This document shows, one piece after another, positions 32,801-39,484 of a stretch of DNA of 64,000 nt; the stretch's first letter is position 1; each line of letters starts with the position of its first letter. Below the pieces are notes generated by a model. It ran no database searches and was not told the DNA's origin. It saw only the letters and a program-made list of their open reading frames with translations. The translations under genes and the position numbers were made by a program. Source of the DNA: an uncultured Bacteroidales bacterium (GTDB taxonomy: Bacteria; Bacteroidota; Bacteroidia; Bacteroidales; UBA932); assembly GCA_905233345.1 (NCBI GenBank), contig CAJODQ010000003.1, forward strand, positions 52,600-116,599, written 5' to 3'.

Positions 32801-33481
32801 AAAGATGCCGTGCTGGAGAAAGGCAATCTGTCCAAGGCTGTTGCTGAGACTATCTGGATGAATCAAGAGAAGAAAGTCCCGATCAAAAAGGTCCGTGTCT
32901 TTATCCCATCTTCACTTTCTCCCGTGCCGCTAAAAAGGCATCGGATCTTGTCGAAGCATGATTATAAGCAGGACTTTTACTCAGTCAATGAGGAAAACTA
33001 TTGTATGGGTATCTATCGAGGAACGAAAAATGGTTTCAAATTGGTCAGCTTGAAAGAGGCGGCGGCATTTTATAACGGCAAAACGAAAGAGAAGACGCTT
33101 GTTCCGGAAGTCGACGAAAATGGAAACCGGCTTTCTTGTCTTTTGAAGATTGGGACGATGGTCCTATTCTACGAATCATCTCCCGAAGAATTGCTTGAAG
33201 CTTCTCAAGAAGAGCTCGCGAAACGCTTGTATAAAATTACAGGCCTTTCCAAAATGACTGTTCAGCGCAAGTATCATTATGGGACGATCACGCTCCGTTT
33301 TCAGCAAGAAGCAAGGATGGCAAAGGAGCTGAAAGGTAAAAATGGAAACTGGAAAGAAGGAGAAGAGATTCGCCCCGTCATCGGGATTAATCATAATCAA
33401 TGTAGTTTTTGGGTAGAAGGGAAAGATTTCATCCTGACTCCTACCGGAAGAGTGCAATTCATTTCCAAGTCCGATGATTAA
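29843..33481 (+). CDS. cas9: CRISPR-associated endonuclease Cas9, type II-C
   Basis: RNA-guided DNA nuclease, 1212 residues. Every catalytic residue is visible: RuvC-I Asp 8 (YLGIDLGTNSLGWAVVE), RuvC-II Glu 596 (INIEFARDLN), RuvC-III His 843 and Asp 846 (HAHHCMDA), and HNH His 677 (YDIEHTIPVSRGG). An Arg-rich bridge helix lies at about 55-72 (RMTRRRTNRRRLRK). The compact size and the absence of csn2 or cas4 place it in II-C; as I recall, Bacteroidota II-C Cas9s are often near 1400 residues, so this is on the small side. DNA here is AT-richer than the flanking core genes, suggesting transfer. It overlaps cas1 by eight bases. PAM unknown. Confidence 0.97.
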   Translation: MEKYLGIDLGTNSLGWAVVEKNSEGKRLTDYGVMVFPAGVNDIDGNNEPTSQVRSESRMTRRRTNRRRLRKIALLAILSREHLCPVLTAEELSIWRYKKKAPLSPEFLRWQATDDKSGKNPYFSRHECLTRQLDLQKQEDRYLLGNALYHICQRRGFLSNRKNGESKEDGKVKGDIMELSQKMEEAGVKYLGEYFYGMYGTGERIRNHYTARKEHYEAEFDKICQKQSIPEPLKNELWRAIFWQRPLKSQKGTIGRCPFEKQKARCSISHPYFEEFRVLSFLNNVRLSYMGGDWRPLTNEEREAILSDKRLFWRKTSFTFKEIARKLVGKAPWGTKADSKEYVWRFNYDADFPVSGSPVTASILHALGISDVNTWKEALCSQYVKSGNKTQDDIIDDVWHALFSFDDEQKLSAWLCDNLQLREEDALALAKCKISQDYASLSLKAIRLILPFLRKGFRYDEAVMLAGVHAALPAACRNDLNRMREIEENVLIELRDNSMERLDGRKQSPKAAYVAVRDYLFGISPHFHPEKLYHHSIIESFPEALPDKEGRIRLGPPRTPSFKNPVVTRSLFSLRKVINSLLDEGVVNTSTRINIEFARDLNDRNSRIATHRYQQARMKERQDYAERLREYLGREANEREILKYQLWEEQGHQCLYTGNQIGLSEFLGDAPKYDIEHTIPVSRGGDSSQMNMTLCQLEFNRSVKGPKLPAELACHQDILLRITSWNERVSDLKKRIYGINNGIKGASTKDVKDTLIQRRHFVKSELAYWQGKVNRFSMTEVPDGFALRQGVDIGIIGKYGLQYLKTVFTNTFVVKGETTSDFRKYWGIQDAYERKSRDNHAHHCMDAVTIACIGKEEYDAWKHFKEREDRYLRGAGEKPGLSKPWKTFSEDTIGIMDRLLVVHMTPDNVSAPAIKRVRKRGRICRTVEGKVLYAKGDVARGSISKATFYGQIDTGKEKRFVVRKDLSSLGDKEVEQIVDPVVRKKVKDAVLEKGNLSKAVAETIWMNQEKKVPIKKVRVFIPSSLSPVPLKRHRILSKHDYKQDFYSVNEENYCMGIYRGTKNGFKLVSLKEAAAFYNGKTKEKTLVPEVDENGNRLSCLLKIGTMVLFYESSPEELLEASQEELAKRLYKITGLSKMTVQRKYHYGTITLRFQQEARMAKELKGKNGNWKEGEEIRPVIGINHNQCSFWVEGKDFILTPTGRVQFISKSDD

Positions 33482-34355
33482 ACGTACCCTTTTCTTGGTG
33501 AACTCCTGCGATTGCTCGTTGCGTAATTCACAGTTCGTCCTGATCAACAAAGATTCTGGAGAGGAGCATACTGTTCCGATTGAGGATATTGGTTATGTCG
33601 TCGTTGAAAACAGCAGGGTATCGATTTCCATTCCATTGATGAACGCTTTGGTGAAAAACAATGTGGTGATCTCATTCTGTGATGAAAGGCATATGCCTTC
33701 CTCGCTATTGTTGAGTATGGATTCCAATAAAGTTCAGGCGGAAGTTTTCCGTTACCAGATTGAAGCTGGGGCCGCTCTGAAAAAGAATCTTTGGAAACAG
33801 ATCGTTGAGGCGAAAATTCGGAACCAGGCTTCTCTACTATCCAGTTTAAACATGGACGGTGAGTTGTTGAAACCTTATTGGAGTAACGTGAAAAGCGGCG
33901 ACAGTGATAATCGTGAGGGAGTTGCGGCAAACTTGTATTGGGATGTCTTGTTTGGGAAAGGGTTTACCCGGGAGAGATATGGCGCTGACCCCAACCCATT
34001 GTTGAATTATGGGTATTCCATACTTCGGGCTGCTATGTGCAGGGCTATCGTCGGGTCAGGTCTTGTACCGCTGGTGGGGCTGTTTCATAAAAATCGATAT
34101 AATGCTTTTCCCCTTGCCGATGATTTAATGGAACCATATCGTCCATATGTGGACAGAAGTGTTGTCCGGTGCCTGGAAGAAGGATTGCCTGATTTGCGGG
34201 TTGATTCAAAGAAGATTTTGTTGGGCGTCCTTACCGTTGACTGTCAGTTCGGGAAGGTGAAGAGGCCGCTTGCGATAGGATTATCTATGACGACGGGTTC
34301 CCTGGTTAAATGCCTGAAAGGAGAAAGCCGACAAATGGCCCTGCCTGACTATTGA
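33474..34355 (+). CDS. cas1: CRISPR integrase Cas1
   Basis: Metal-dependent DNA integrase that, with Cas2, inserts new spacers. The 293 residues show the N-terminal beta domain (TLFLVNSCDCSLRNSQF, IPIEDIGYVVVEN-like region) and the helical catalytic domain with REGVAANLYWDVLFG, then LFHKNRYNAFPLADDLMEPYRPYVD, which supplies the conserved His and Asp/Glu ligands. The start ATG lies inside the cas9 3' end. The stop is one base before the cas2 ATG. Type II-C Cas1 proteins are usually close to this length. Confidence 0.95.
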   Translation: MIKRTLFLVNSCDCSLRNSQFVLINKDSGEEHTVPIEDIGYVVVENSRVSISIPLMNALVKNNVVISFCDERHMPSSLLLSMDSNKVQAEVFRYQIEAGAALKKNLWKQIVEAKIRNQASLLSSLNMDGELLKPYWSNVKSGDSDNREGVAANLYWDVLFGKGFTRERYGADPNPLLNYGYSILRAAMCRAIVGSGLVPLVGLFHKNRYNAFPLADDLMEPYRPYVDRSVVRCLEEGLPDLRVDSKKILLGVLTVDCQFGKVKRPLAIGLSMTTGSLVKCLKGESRQMALPDY

Positions 34356-34356
34356 T

Positions 34357-34692
34357 ATGTGTTTACGAATTAATGCATACCGCATCATGTGGCTGTTTGT
34401 TTTCTTTGATTTGCCGACTACGACGAAGAAGGAAAGGAAAGATGCCGCTGGTTTCAGGAAAATGCTGGAGAAGGATGGGTTTGTTATGATGCAGTTTTCC
34501 GTTTATGTTAGACACTGCCCTTCAAAGGAGAACATGGATGTTCACGTAAAAAGAGTTGAGATGTCTATTCCGGTTTCGGGTCAGGTAAGTATTTTGGCCG
34601 TAACAGACAAGCAGTATGGGGATATCCATAATTTTATTGGACAAAAAGTTTCCTCTCTGGTCAGGGGTCCTGTTCAATTGGAATTGTTTTAA
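34357..34692 (+). CDS. cas2: CRISPR-associated protein Cas2
   Basis: Structural partner of Cas1 in spacer acquisition, 111 residues with a ferredoxin-like fold. It begins with a short leader, then NAYRIMWLFVFFDLPTTTKKERK and FVMMQFSVYVRHCPSKENM, the family pattern of Bacteroidota type II-C Cas2. The ATG at 34357 is preferred over an internal ATG at 34387 because homologues carry the LNAYRIMW leader. The CRISPR leader follows directly. Confidence 0.94.
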   Translation: MCLRINAYRIMWLFVFFDLPTTTKKERKDAAGFRKMLEKDGFVMMQFSVYVRHCPSKENMDVHVKRVEMSIPVSGQVSILAVTDKQYGDIHNFIGQKVSSLVRGPVQLELF

Positions 34693-34696
34693 TTTT

Positions 34697-34790
34697 TATC
34701 TTTGCTCTTTAATTTTTTGCTTACCAAACCGCTTTTTGAAGAGCCAAAACCTCTGCAAAACGCTAATAATTAAACAGTACGGCCAACAAC
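34697..34790 (+). promoter_or_regulatory. CRISPR leader with -7 box and a 10-base anti-repeat
   Basis: TATCTTTG (34697-34704) lies just after the cas2 stop and could start the pre-crRNA. The AT-rich leader contains ACCAAACCGC (34723-34732), a perfect complement to bases 4-13 of every repeat, so leader and first repeat could pair within the transcript. No other function is seen in this stretch. Confidence 0.6.
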
Positions 34791-35335
34791 ATTGCGGTTT
34801 GGTGTAAAACACTAGGAAGGAACAACTTTTGTGTTTTTCAAAATATAACCTAACTTATTGCGGTTTGGTGTAAAACACTAGGAAGGAACAACTCCCTACC
34901 TACATCCGTGGATTTCCCTACCATTGCGGTTTGGTGTAAAACACTAGGAAGGAACAACCAGTTGAAATGTAGCGAGGACGAGAGGATAATTGCGGTTTGG
35001 TGTAAAACACTAGGAAGGAACAACTCAGTATATCGAATATCATACCGACTACAGATTGCGGTTTGGTGTAAAACACTAGGAAGGAACAACCACCTGGCGC
35101 TTCAAGGAGACGGAAGACGGATTGCGGTTTGGTGTAAAACACTAGGAAGGAACAACAGAAAGGCGGTAGTTGATGAGATTGAACATGTTGCGGTTTGGTG
35201 TAAAACACTAGGAAGGAACAACATGGCAATGCCGGCGCATCGCCCAGACGGAATTGCGGTTTGGTGTAAATTTAATAAGGAACAACGGCATAGCGGTCTT
35301 GGAGTCACAGACCAAATTGCGCTTCGGTGTTAAGA
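34791..35335 (+). CRISPR. Type II-C CRISPR array: seven intact 36-base repeats plus degenerate ends
   Basis: Repeats of 36 bases begin ATTGCGGTTTGGTGTAAAAC and end GGAAGGAACAAC, at 34791, 34857, 34923, 34989, 35055, 35121 and 35187 (the last begins G instead of A). The spacers following them, up to the next repeat, are all exactly 30 bases. An eighth unit at 35253-35286 is altered in the middle and two bases short, and a ninth at 35316 is decayed. Decay at the far end places the leader on the cas2 side. tracrRNA pairing with the 5' half of the repeat fits + strand transcription. No spacer obviously matches the rest of the window. Confidence 0.97.
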
Positions 35336-35399
35336 TAATTTGGCAATTATTATTTAAATATTGCCGAATTATTGTTATCTTGCGGTCAAATGGGAATCT

Positions 35400-36347
35400 A
35401 TGAGAATCGCAAAAGATAAAGAGCACGTAGATGTACTCTTGTTGCAAGGACGGGAACTGTCGGTAGCCGACTTTACGGAAGTATTGGAGGGGATGCCGAT
35501 GGCTTCGGTATATACCCGGATCCGGGCTTTGTGCGAGGCAGGCCGTTTGTCAAGGACGGGGCGTGGGAGGTATCTGCCGGTACACAAGCCGACTTATCGG
35601 GAGGAAATCACGCCGTGGATGCGGGAAGTGAATGAGATTTTGATGGATGAGTGCGTCGGGACAGACCATTGTCTTTATCAGCGAGATGGCAATCTGTATA
35701 TTGAGGCTGCACGAAGTGATCTTCCGGCAATAAATAATTGTCTGCGTAAGCACTATAAAAAGGTGGTTGATGCGGAAGCGGCGGAGCGATTTCCCGCCGT
35801 GTTGGAAGGGTATATCATTGTTGGGCCGCTCATCTCGGAGGCTCCAGTCTTTGAAGAAGATGGTATTCTTGTACCATCTCTTGAAAAAAAGATGATCGAT
35901 ACGATCCATAGCAAGGATACCTCGATGGCTTCTTTCCGTCAGGAGTTTCAAAAACAGATGGAGGTTTATCCCGTGAATGTGAACCGATTGGGCCGGTACG
36001 CCGCCAGGCGGGGGCTATCGGAAGAATTGTCGCACTATCTCTCAAACTTGGATCATTCCAGGATTGAATTATTTTCGGAGGTTCAAAGTTGTCTGGCCAA
36101 TATGCCCATCCTCCGTGCATGGGTATTCGGGTCGTTTGCCCGGGGCGAGGAGACTCCAGAAAGCGATCTGGACCTGTTGGTGGATTATGACCATGAAGTA
36201 AAGATATCCCTATTGGACATTGTCCGGTTCAAGCTTGATATCGAGAAAAAGATCCACCGAGAGGTCGATCTGGTTGAAAACGGTTACCTCAAACCTTTCG
36301 CCGTCGCTTCGGCGGAGCAGGATAAATATCTGATTTATGAGAGATAA
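35400..36347 (+). CDS. Winged-helix (AbiEi/DUF6577-like) protein fused to a MNT-type nucleotidyltransferase
   Basis: 315 residues. The N-terminal part (about 1-70) looks like a winged helix-turn-helix: FTEVLEGMPMASVYTRIRALCEAGRLSRTGRGRY, similar to AbiEi or DUF6577 proteins. A middle domain follows. The C-terminal ~100 residues are a minimal nucleotidyltransferase with VFGSFARGEETPESDLDLLVD (from about residue 242), having the GSxARG and SDxDL metal motifs. Such enzymes add nucleotides to HEPN toxins; the HEPN gene overlaps its end by 11 bases. The ATG at 35400 is chosen because an in-frame TTG at 35361 precedes a TATCTTGC -7-like sequence. Probably an antitoxin; the fusion is unusual. Confidence 0.78.
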   Translation: MRIAKDKEHVDVLLLQGRELSVADFTEVLEGMPMASVYTRIRALCEAGRLSRTGRGRYLPVHKPTYREEITPWMREVNEILMDECVGTDHCLYQRDGNLYIEAARSDLPAINNCLRKHYKKVVDAEAAERFPAVLEGYIIVGPLISEAPVFEEDGILVPSLEKKMIDTIHSKDTSMASFRQEFQKQMEVYPVNVNRLGRYAARRGLSEELSHYLSNLDHSRIELFSEVQSCLANMPILRAWVFGSFARGEETPESDLDLLVDYDHEVKISLLDIVRFKLDIEKKIHREVDLVENGYLKPFAVASAEQDKYLIYER

Positions 36348-36681
36348 AGTGAACGATCCAGTGAGACTGGGATTGATGATGGAGGCCATTCGCAACATTG
36401 AGGAGTTTATGGCCGGAACAGATACCTGCGAGGCATTCGTATCGAATAAGTTGTTGTGTCATGCCGTTGTCTACAATCTGCAGTGCATCGGCGAATGCTC
36501 TTACAAGTTGTCTCGAAGCTATGTAGAGGAGCATTCTGAGATAGATTGGGAGGCTATCGAGGGTTTGCGACATGTGTTGGTCCACGATTACTATCAGGTC
36601 GATATGAAGACGGTCTGGATCATTATGGAAAAAGACCTCCCTGTCTTGGAACGCTATCTGTTGGAACAAGGTATTTCTTGA
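36337..36681 (+). CDS. HEPN-domain (DUF86/HepT-like) protein, probable RNase toxin
   Basis: A 114-residue all-helical protein with the HEPN RX4H motif, GLRHVLVHDYYQVD (Arg 78, His 83, Tyr 85), the catalytic site of HepT-type RNases, and an upstream AVVYNLQCIGECSYKLS typical of DUF86. Its start overlaps the nucleotidyltransferase gene, the usual order of HEPN-MNT pairs (here MNT first). In known pairs the MNT protein silences the toxin by modifying the tyrosine next to the motif. Location next to a CRISPR array suggests defence or island maintenance. Confidence 0.85.
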   Translation: MRDKVNDPVRLGLMMEAIRNIEEFMAGTDTCEAFVSNKLLCHAVVYNLQCIGECSYKLSRSYVEEHSEIDWEAIEGLRHVLVHDYYQVDMKTVWIIMEKDLPVLERYLLEQGIS

Positions 36682-36726
36682 TTCTATTTTCTGCAGGTTT
36701 TGTGTGGGGGGACGGGAAATGATTCG

Positions 36727-36734
36727 TATTTTTG
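36727..36734 (+). promoter_or_regulatory. -7 box TATTTTTG upstream of bcp
   Basis: TATTTTTG lies 26 bases before the bcp ATG at 36761. A TTTG occurs 24 bases upstream of it, slightly too far for the normal -33 spacing. It marks the return to core genes after the defence island. Confidence 0.5.
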
Positions 36735-36760
36735 TGGATTGGAAATAATCGTCTAAAGAT

Positions 36761-37216
36761 ATGCTCAAGATTGGAGACAAGATGCCGTCGTTTGAGGTCG
36801 TGGACCAGGACGGGAAGCCGGTGCGGTCGGAGGACTTCATCGGGAAGGGTCGGAAGACCATCGTCTATTTTTATCCGAAGGACAACACCTCGGGGTGTAC
36901 GGCCGAGGCGTGCAGCTTCCGCGACAATTATGCGGCGCTGACGGAGGCCGGGTACAACGTGGTGGGCGTGAGCAAGGACAGCGCGAAGTCGCACACAGGC
37001 TTCCGGGCGAAGTTTGAGTTGCCGTTCCGGCTGCTGGCCGACACCTCCACGCAGATGTTGCAGGACTTCGGCGCCTGGGGCGAGAAGAAGATGTACGGCA
37101 AGACCACGAAGGGGACGCTGCGCCGGACCTTCATTTTCGACGAAAACGGCATCCTGGAGCGTATCATCGAGAAAGTGGACACCAAGAACGCCGCAGGGCA
37201 GATTCTGGAGGGATAA
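36761..37216 (+). CDS. bcp: Thioredoxin-dependent peroxiredoxin (Bcp/PrxQ)
   Basis: Cytosolic thiol peroxidase that reduces hydrogen peroxide and organic hydroperoxides. The peroxidatic Cys is Cys 46 and the resolving Cys is Cys 51, in FYPKDNTSGCTAEACSFRD. Other family parts are VVGVSKDSAKSHTGFRAKF, LLADTSTQMLQDFGAW, and RRTFIFDENG. At 151 residues it is standard for Bcp. purD begins four bases after its stop, so it may share a transcript with the purine gene. Confidence 0.95.
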   Translation: MLKIGDKMPSFEVVDQDGKPVRSEDFIGKGRKTIVYFYPKDNTSGCTAEACSFRDNYAALTEAGYNVVGVSKDSAKSHTGFRAKFELPFRLLADTSTQMLQDFGAWGEKKMYGKTTKGTLRRTFIFDENGILERIIEKVDTKNAAGQILEG

Positions 37217-37220
37217 AACC

Positions 37221-38495
37221 ATGAGAAAGAAAGTATTGGTCGTTGGTGGTGGCGGGCGTGAGCACGCTATCGTGGATGCGTTGAGCCGGTCGGTGCAGGT
37301 GGGCAAGATCTACTGCGCACCGGGCAATGCGGGCATCGCCGAGCAGGCGGAATGCGTGCCCTTGAAAGATACGGATGTCGACGGACTGCTGGCTTTTACC
37401 AAAGAGAATGCGATCGACCTGACGGTCGTCGGGCCCGAGGCGGCGCTGGCGGTCGGCATCGTCGACCGGTTCCGCGCTGCCGGGCTGAAGATCTTCGGCC
37501 ACACGCAGGCGGCCACGGCCATCGAGTCGAGCAAAGACTTCGCCAAGCGGTTGATGGCTGGGGCAAAGGTGCCGACTGCGGCATACCAGACATTTACTGA
37601 CTTTGACGAAGCCTGGGCCTATGTCCAGGCCGGTTCGCTGCCGACGGTCATCAAGTACGACGGCCTGGCGGCCGGCAAAGGCGTGGTCGTGGCGACGACC
37701 GCGGCCGAAGCCGAAGCTGCGCTGCGCGACATGCTGCTGGATGGCCGTTATGGGGAAGGGAAGGTGGTGATCGAGGAGTTCCTGACGGGCCCCGAATTCT
37801 CGCTGATGGCCTTTGTATCCGGAAGGCAGGTTCGGCCGATGGTGGCTGCGCAGGACCACAAGCGCGCCTTCGACGGCGATGCGGGTCCGAACACGGGCGG
37901 CATGGGCGCCTACACGGAGTCGTTCGCAACGGGAAAGAGCGGCCTGTCGTTCATCACGGATGAAGACTATGACTTCGCTGTGGCGAAGATCCTGCAGCCG
38001 GTGGCCGATGCGATGGCCGATGCCGGAACGCCGCTGAGCGGTGTGCTCTACGGTGGCTTGATGAAGACCCCTGACGGCATCAAGGTGATTGAATTCAATG
38101 CGCGCTTCGGCGATCCCGAGACGGAGGTCGTGCTGCCGCGCCTGGAGAGCGATGTCTACGAAGTGTTTGAGGCCGCGGCGGAAGGTCGCATGCTTCCGGC
38201 GCTCCGCTGGAAAGATGCCTCCGTGATGGGTGTCGTGATGGCGTCGAAAGGGTACCCCGGCAGCTACACGAAAGGTGCTGCCATCCAGATTGCACCGTCT
38301 TTTTCGGCACGTATCTACCACATGGGCACGAAGAAAACGGACGACGGCCTGGTGACCGCCGGCGGCCGCGTCCTGATGGTCGTCGCAGAAGCGCCGACCA
38401 TGCCCGCCGCCGCCCGCCTTTGCTACGCCGGCGTCGCACAGATTACCTGCGACAATTTGTTTTATCGGAAGGATATCGCGAAATATGTACTTTAG
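37221..38495 (+). CDS. purD: Phosphoribosylamine-glycine ligase (GAR synthetase)
   Basis: ATP-grasp enzyme joining glycine to phosphoribosylamine in the second step of purine synthesis. The 424 residues begin MRKKVLVVGGGGREHAIVDAL, with the ATP-grasp features KYDGLAAGKGVVVA, AQDHKRAFDGDAGPNTGGMGAY and EFNARFGDPETEVVLPRL. The ATG at 37221 is used; the longer open frame to 37014 overlaps bcp and is a shadow. It belongs functionally with purE-L-M-N-H but is separated from it by the CRISPR island. A palindrome begins right at its stop. Confidence 0.96.
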   Translation: MRKKVLVVGGGGREHAIVDALSRSVQVGKIYCAPGNAGIAEQAECVPLKDTDVDGLLAFTKENAIDLTVVGPEAALAVGIVDRFRAAGLKIFGHTQAATAIESSKDFAKRLMAGAKVPTAAYQTFTDFDEAWAYVQAGSLPTVIKYDGLAAGKGVVVATTAAEAEAALRDMLLDGRYGEGKVVIEEFLTGPEFSLMAFVSGRQVRPMVAAQDHKRAFDGDAGPNTGGMGAYTESFATGKSGLSFITDEDYDFAVAKILQPVADAMADAGTPLSGVLYGGLMKTPDGIKVIEFNARFGDPETEVVLPRLESDVYEVFEAAAEGRMLPALRWKDASVMGVVMASKGYPGSYTKGAAIQIAPSFSARIYHMGTKKTDDGLVTAGGRVLMVVAEAPTMPAAARLCYAGVAQITCDNLFYRKDIAKYVL

Positions 38496-38516
38496 ATGCC
38501 GGGTCAAGCCCGGCAT
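38496..38516. repeat. ATGCCGGG-CCCGGCAT palindrome, copy 3
   Basis: Begins at the base after the purD stop and ends 12 bases before the folD ATG, in the same orientation as the copy at 6453. It fills most of the 33-base purD-folD gap and could form a hairpin in the joint transcript. Confidence 0.7.
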
Positions 38517-38528
38517 GACGAAAGAGCC

Positions 38529-39386
38529 ATGGGAAAGATCATTGATGGAAAAGCCATTGCTGCAGGGCTGTATGAAGAGATGCAGCGGGAAGTTGTTGAA
38601 CTGGAGCAAAAGTACGGCCGGCGGCCGGGGCTGACGGTCATCATCGTCGGCGAAGACCCTGCCAGCCAGGTGTACGTGCGCAACAAGGAGATTGCCGCCA
38701 AGAAGGTCGGCTTCGTCTCGGAAGTGATCCGCATGCCGGAGCAGACCCCGCAGGACGAGCTCTTGGCGGTCATTGCGCGGCTCAACGCTGACCCGACTGT
38801 TGACGGAATTCTCGTGCAGCTGCCCGTGCCCAAACACATCGACAAGGATGCTGTGATTGCAGCCGTTGCTCCCGAAAAAGACGTGGACGGCTTCTTCGGC
38901 ATGAAATCCGGCTTCACGATGAAGCAGGGCTACGTCGCGCCCTGCACGCCCCGGGCCTGCATCCATCTGATCAAGACGACGGGAGAGGCCATCGAAGGCA
39001 AACATGCCCTCGTCGTGGGCCGCGGCGAACTTGTCGGCAAGCCCGTGGCGACCTTGCTGCTCAATGAGAACGCCACCGTCACCATCGCACATTCCCGCAC
39101 CCGGAACCTCGGCGAGATCGCCCGCTCGGCCGACATCATCATCGCCGCGGTGGGCCGCCCGCACATCATCACCGGCGACATGGTCAAGCCCGGCGCCATT
39201 CTGATCGATGTCGGCATCAACCGCGGGGCCGACGGAAAACTCTGCGGCGACATCGACTTCCCGGGCGCCGAGCCCGTGGCCGGCTGGATCACTCCCGTTC
39301 CCGGCGGCGTCGGCCCGATGACCATTGCAATGCTCATGCGCAACACCCTGGATTGCTATCTGAAATCCTGCGGCACCGCTTCCTGA
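38529..39386 (+). CDS. folD: Bifunctional methylenetetrahydrofolate dehydrogenase/cyclohydrolase
   Basis: Interconverts 5,10-methylene-, methenyl- and 10-formyl-tetrahydrofolate, supplying formyl groups to PurN and PurH. The 285-residue protein starts MGKIIDGKAIA and has VGEDPASQVYVRNKEIAAKKVG with the catalytic Lys, ILVQLPVPKHI, KDVDGFF, VVGRGELVGKPVATLLL and TPVPGGVGPMTIAMLM. An in-frame ATG upstream would translate the palindrome and is rejected. It follows purD, and a perfect palindromic terminator ends the unit. Confidence 0.96.
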   Translation: MGKIIDGKAIAAGLYEEMQREVVELEQKYGRRPGLTVIIVGEDPASQVYVRNKEIAAKKVGFVSEVIRMPEQTPQDELLAVIARLNADPTVDGILVQLPVPKHIDKDAVIAAVAPEKDVDGFFGMKSGFTMKQGYVAPCTPRACIHLIKTTGEAIEGKHALVVGRGELVGKPVATLLLNENATVTIAHSRTRNLGEIARSADIIIAAVGRPHIITGDMVKPGAILIDVGINRGADGKLCGDIDFPGAEPVAGWITPVPGGVGPMTIAMLMRNTLDCYLKSCGTAS

Positions 39387-39406
39387 CGCTTTCAACGACT
39401 TTTTTT

Positions 39407-39438
39407 GTTCACCTGCGTTCAATTGAACGCAGGTGAAC
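39407..39438. terminator. Bidirectional-looking terminator after folD
   Basis: A perfect 32-base palindrome: GTTCACCTGCGTTCAA and its complement, with no loop beyond the centre. On the right it is followed by ACTTTTTTTT, on the left preceded by a run of T. The right-hand U-run makes it a strong terminator for folD. Confidence 0.85.
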
Positions 39439-39484
39439 ACTTTTTTTTATCTTTTATATACTTTTACTGAATATTTGAAAGTAT

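Noticed and set aside
34791..35252. Self-targeting CRISPR spacers
   Set aside because: Reading the seven 30-base spacers against the rest of the window showed no clear match. This was by eye and does not replace a full search.
34908..35333. A 141-residue frame with repeated AVWCKTLGRNN
   Set aside because: It is a translation of CRISPR repeats and spacers, not a gene.
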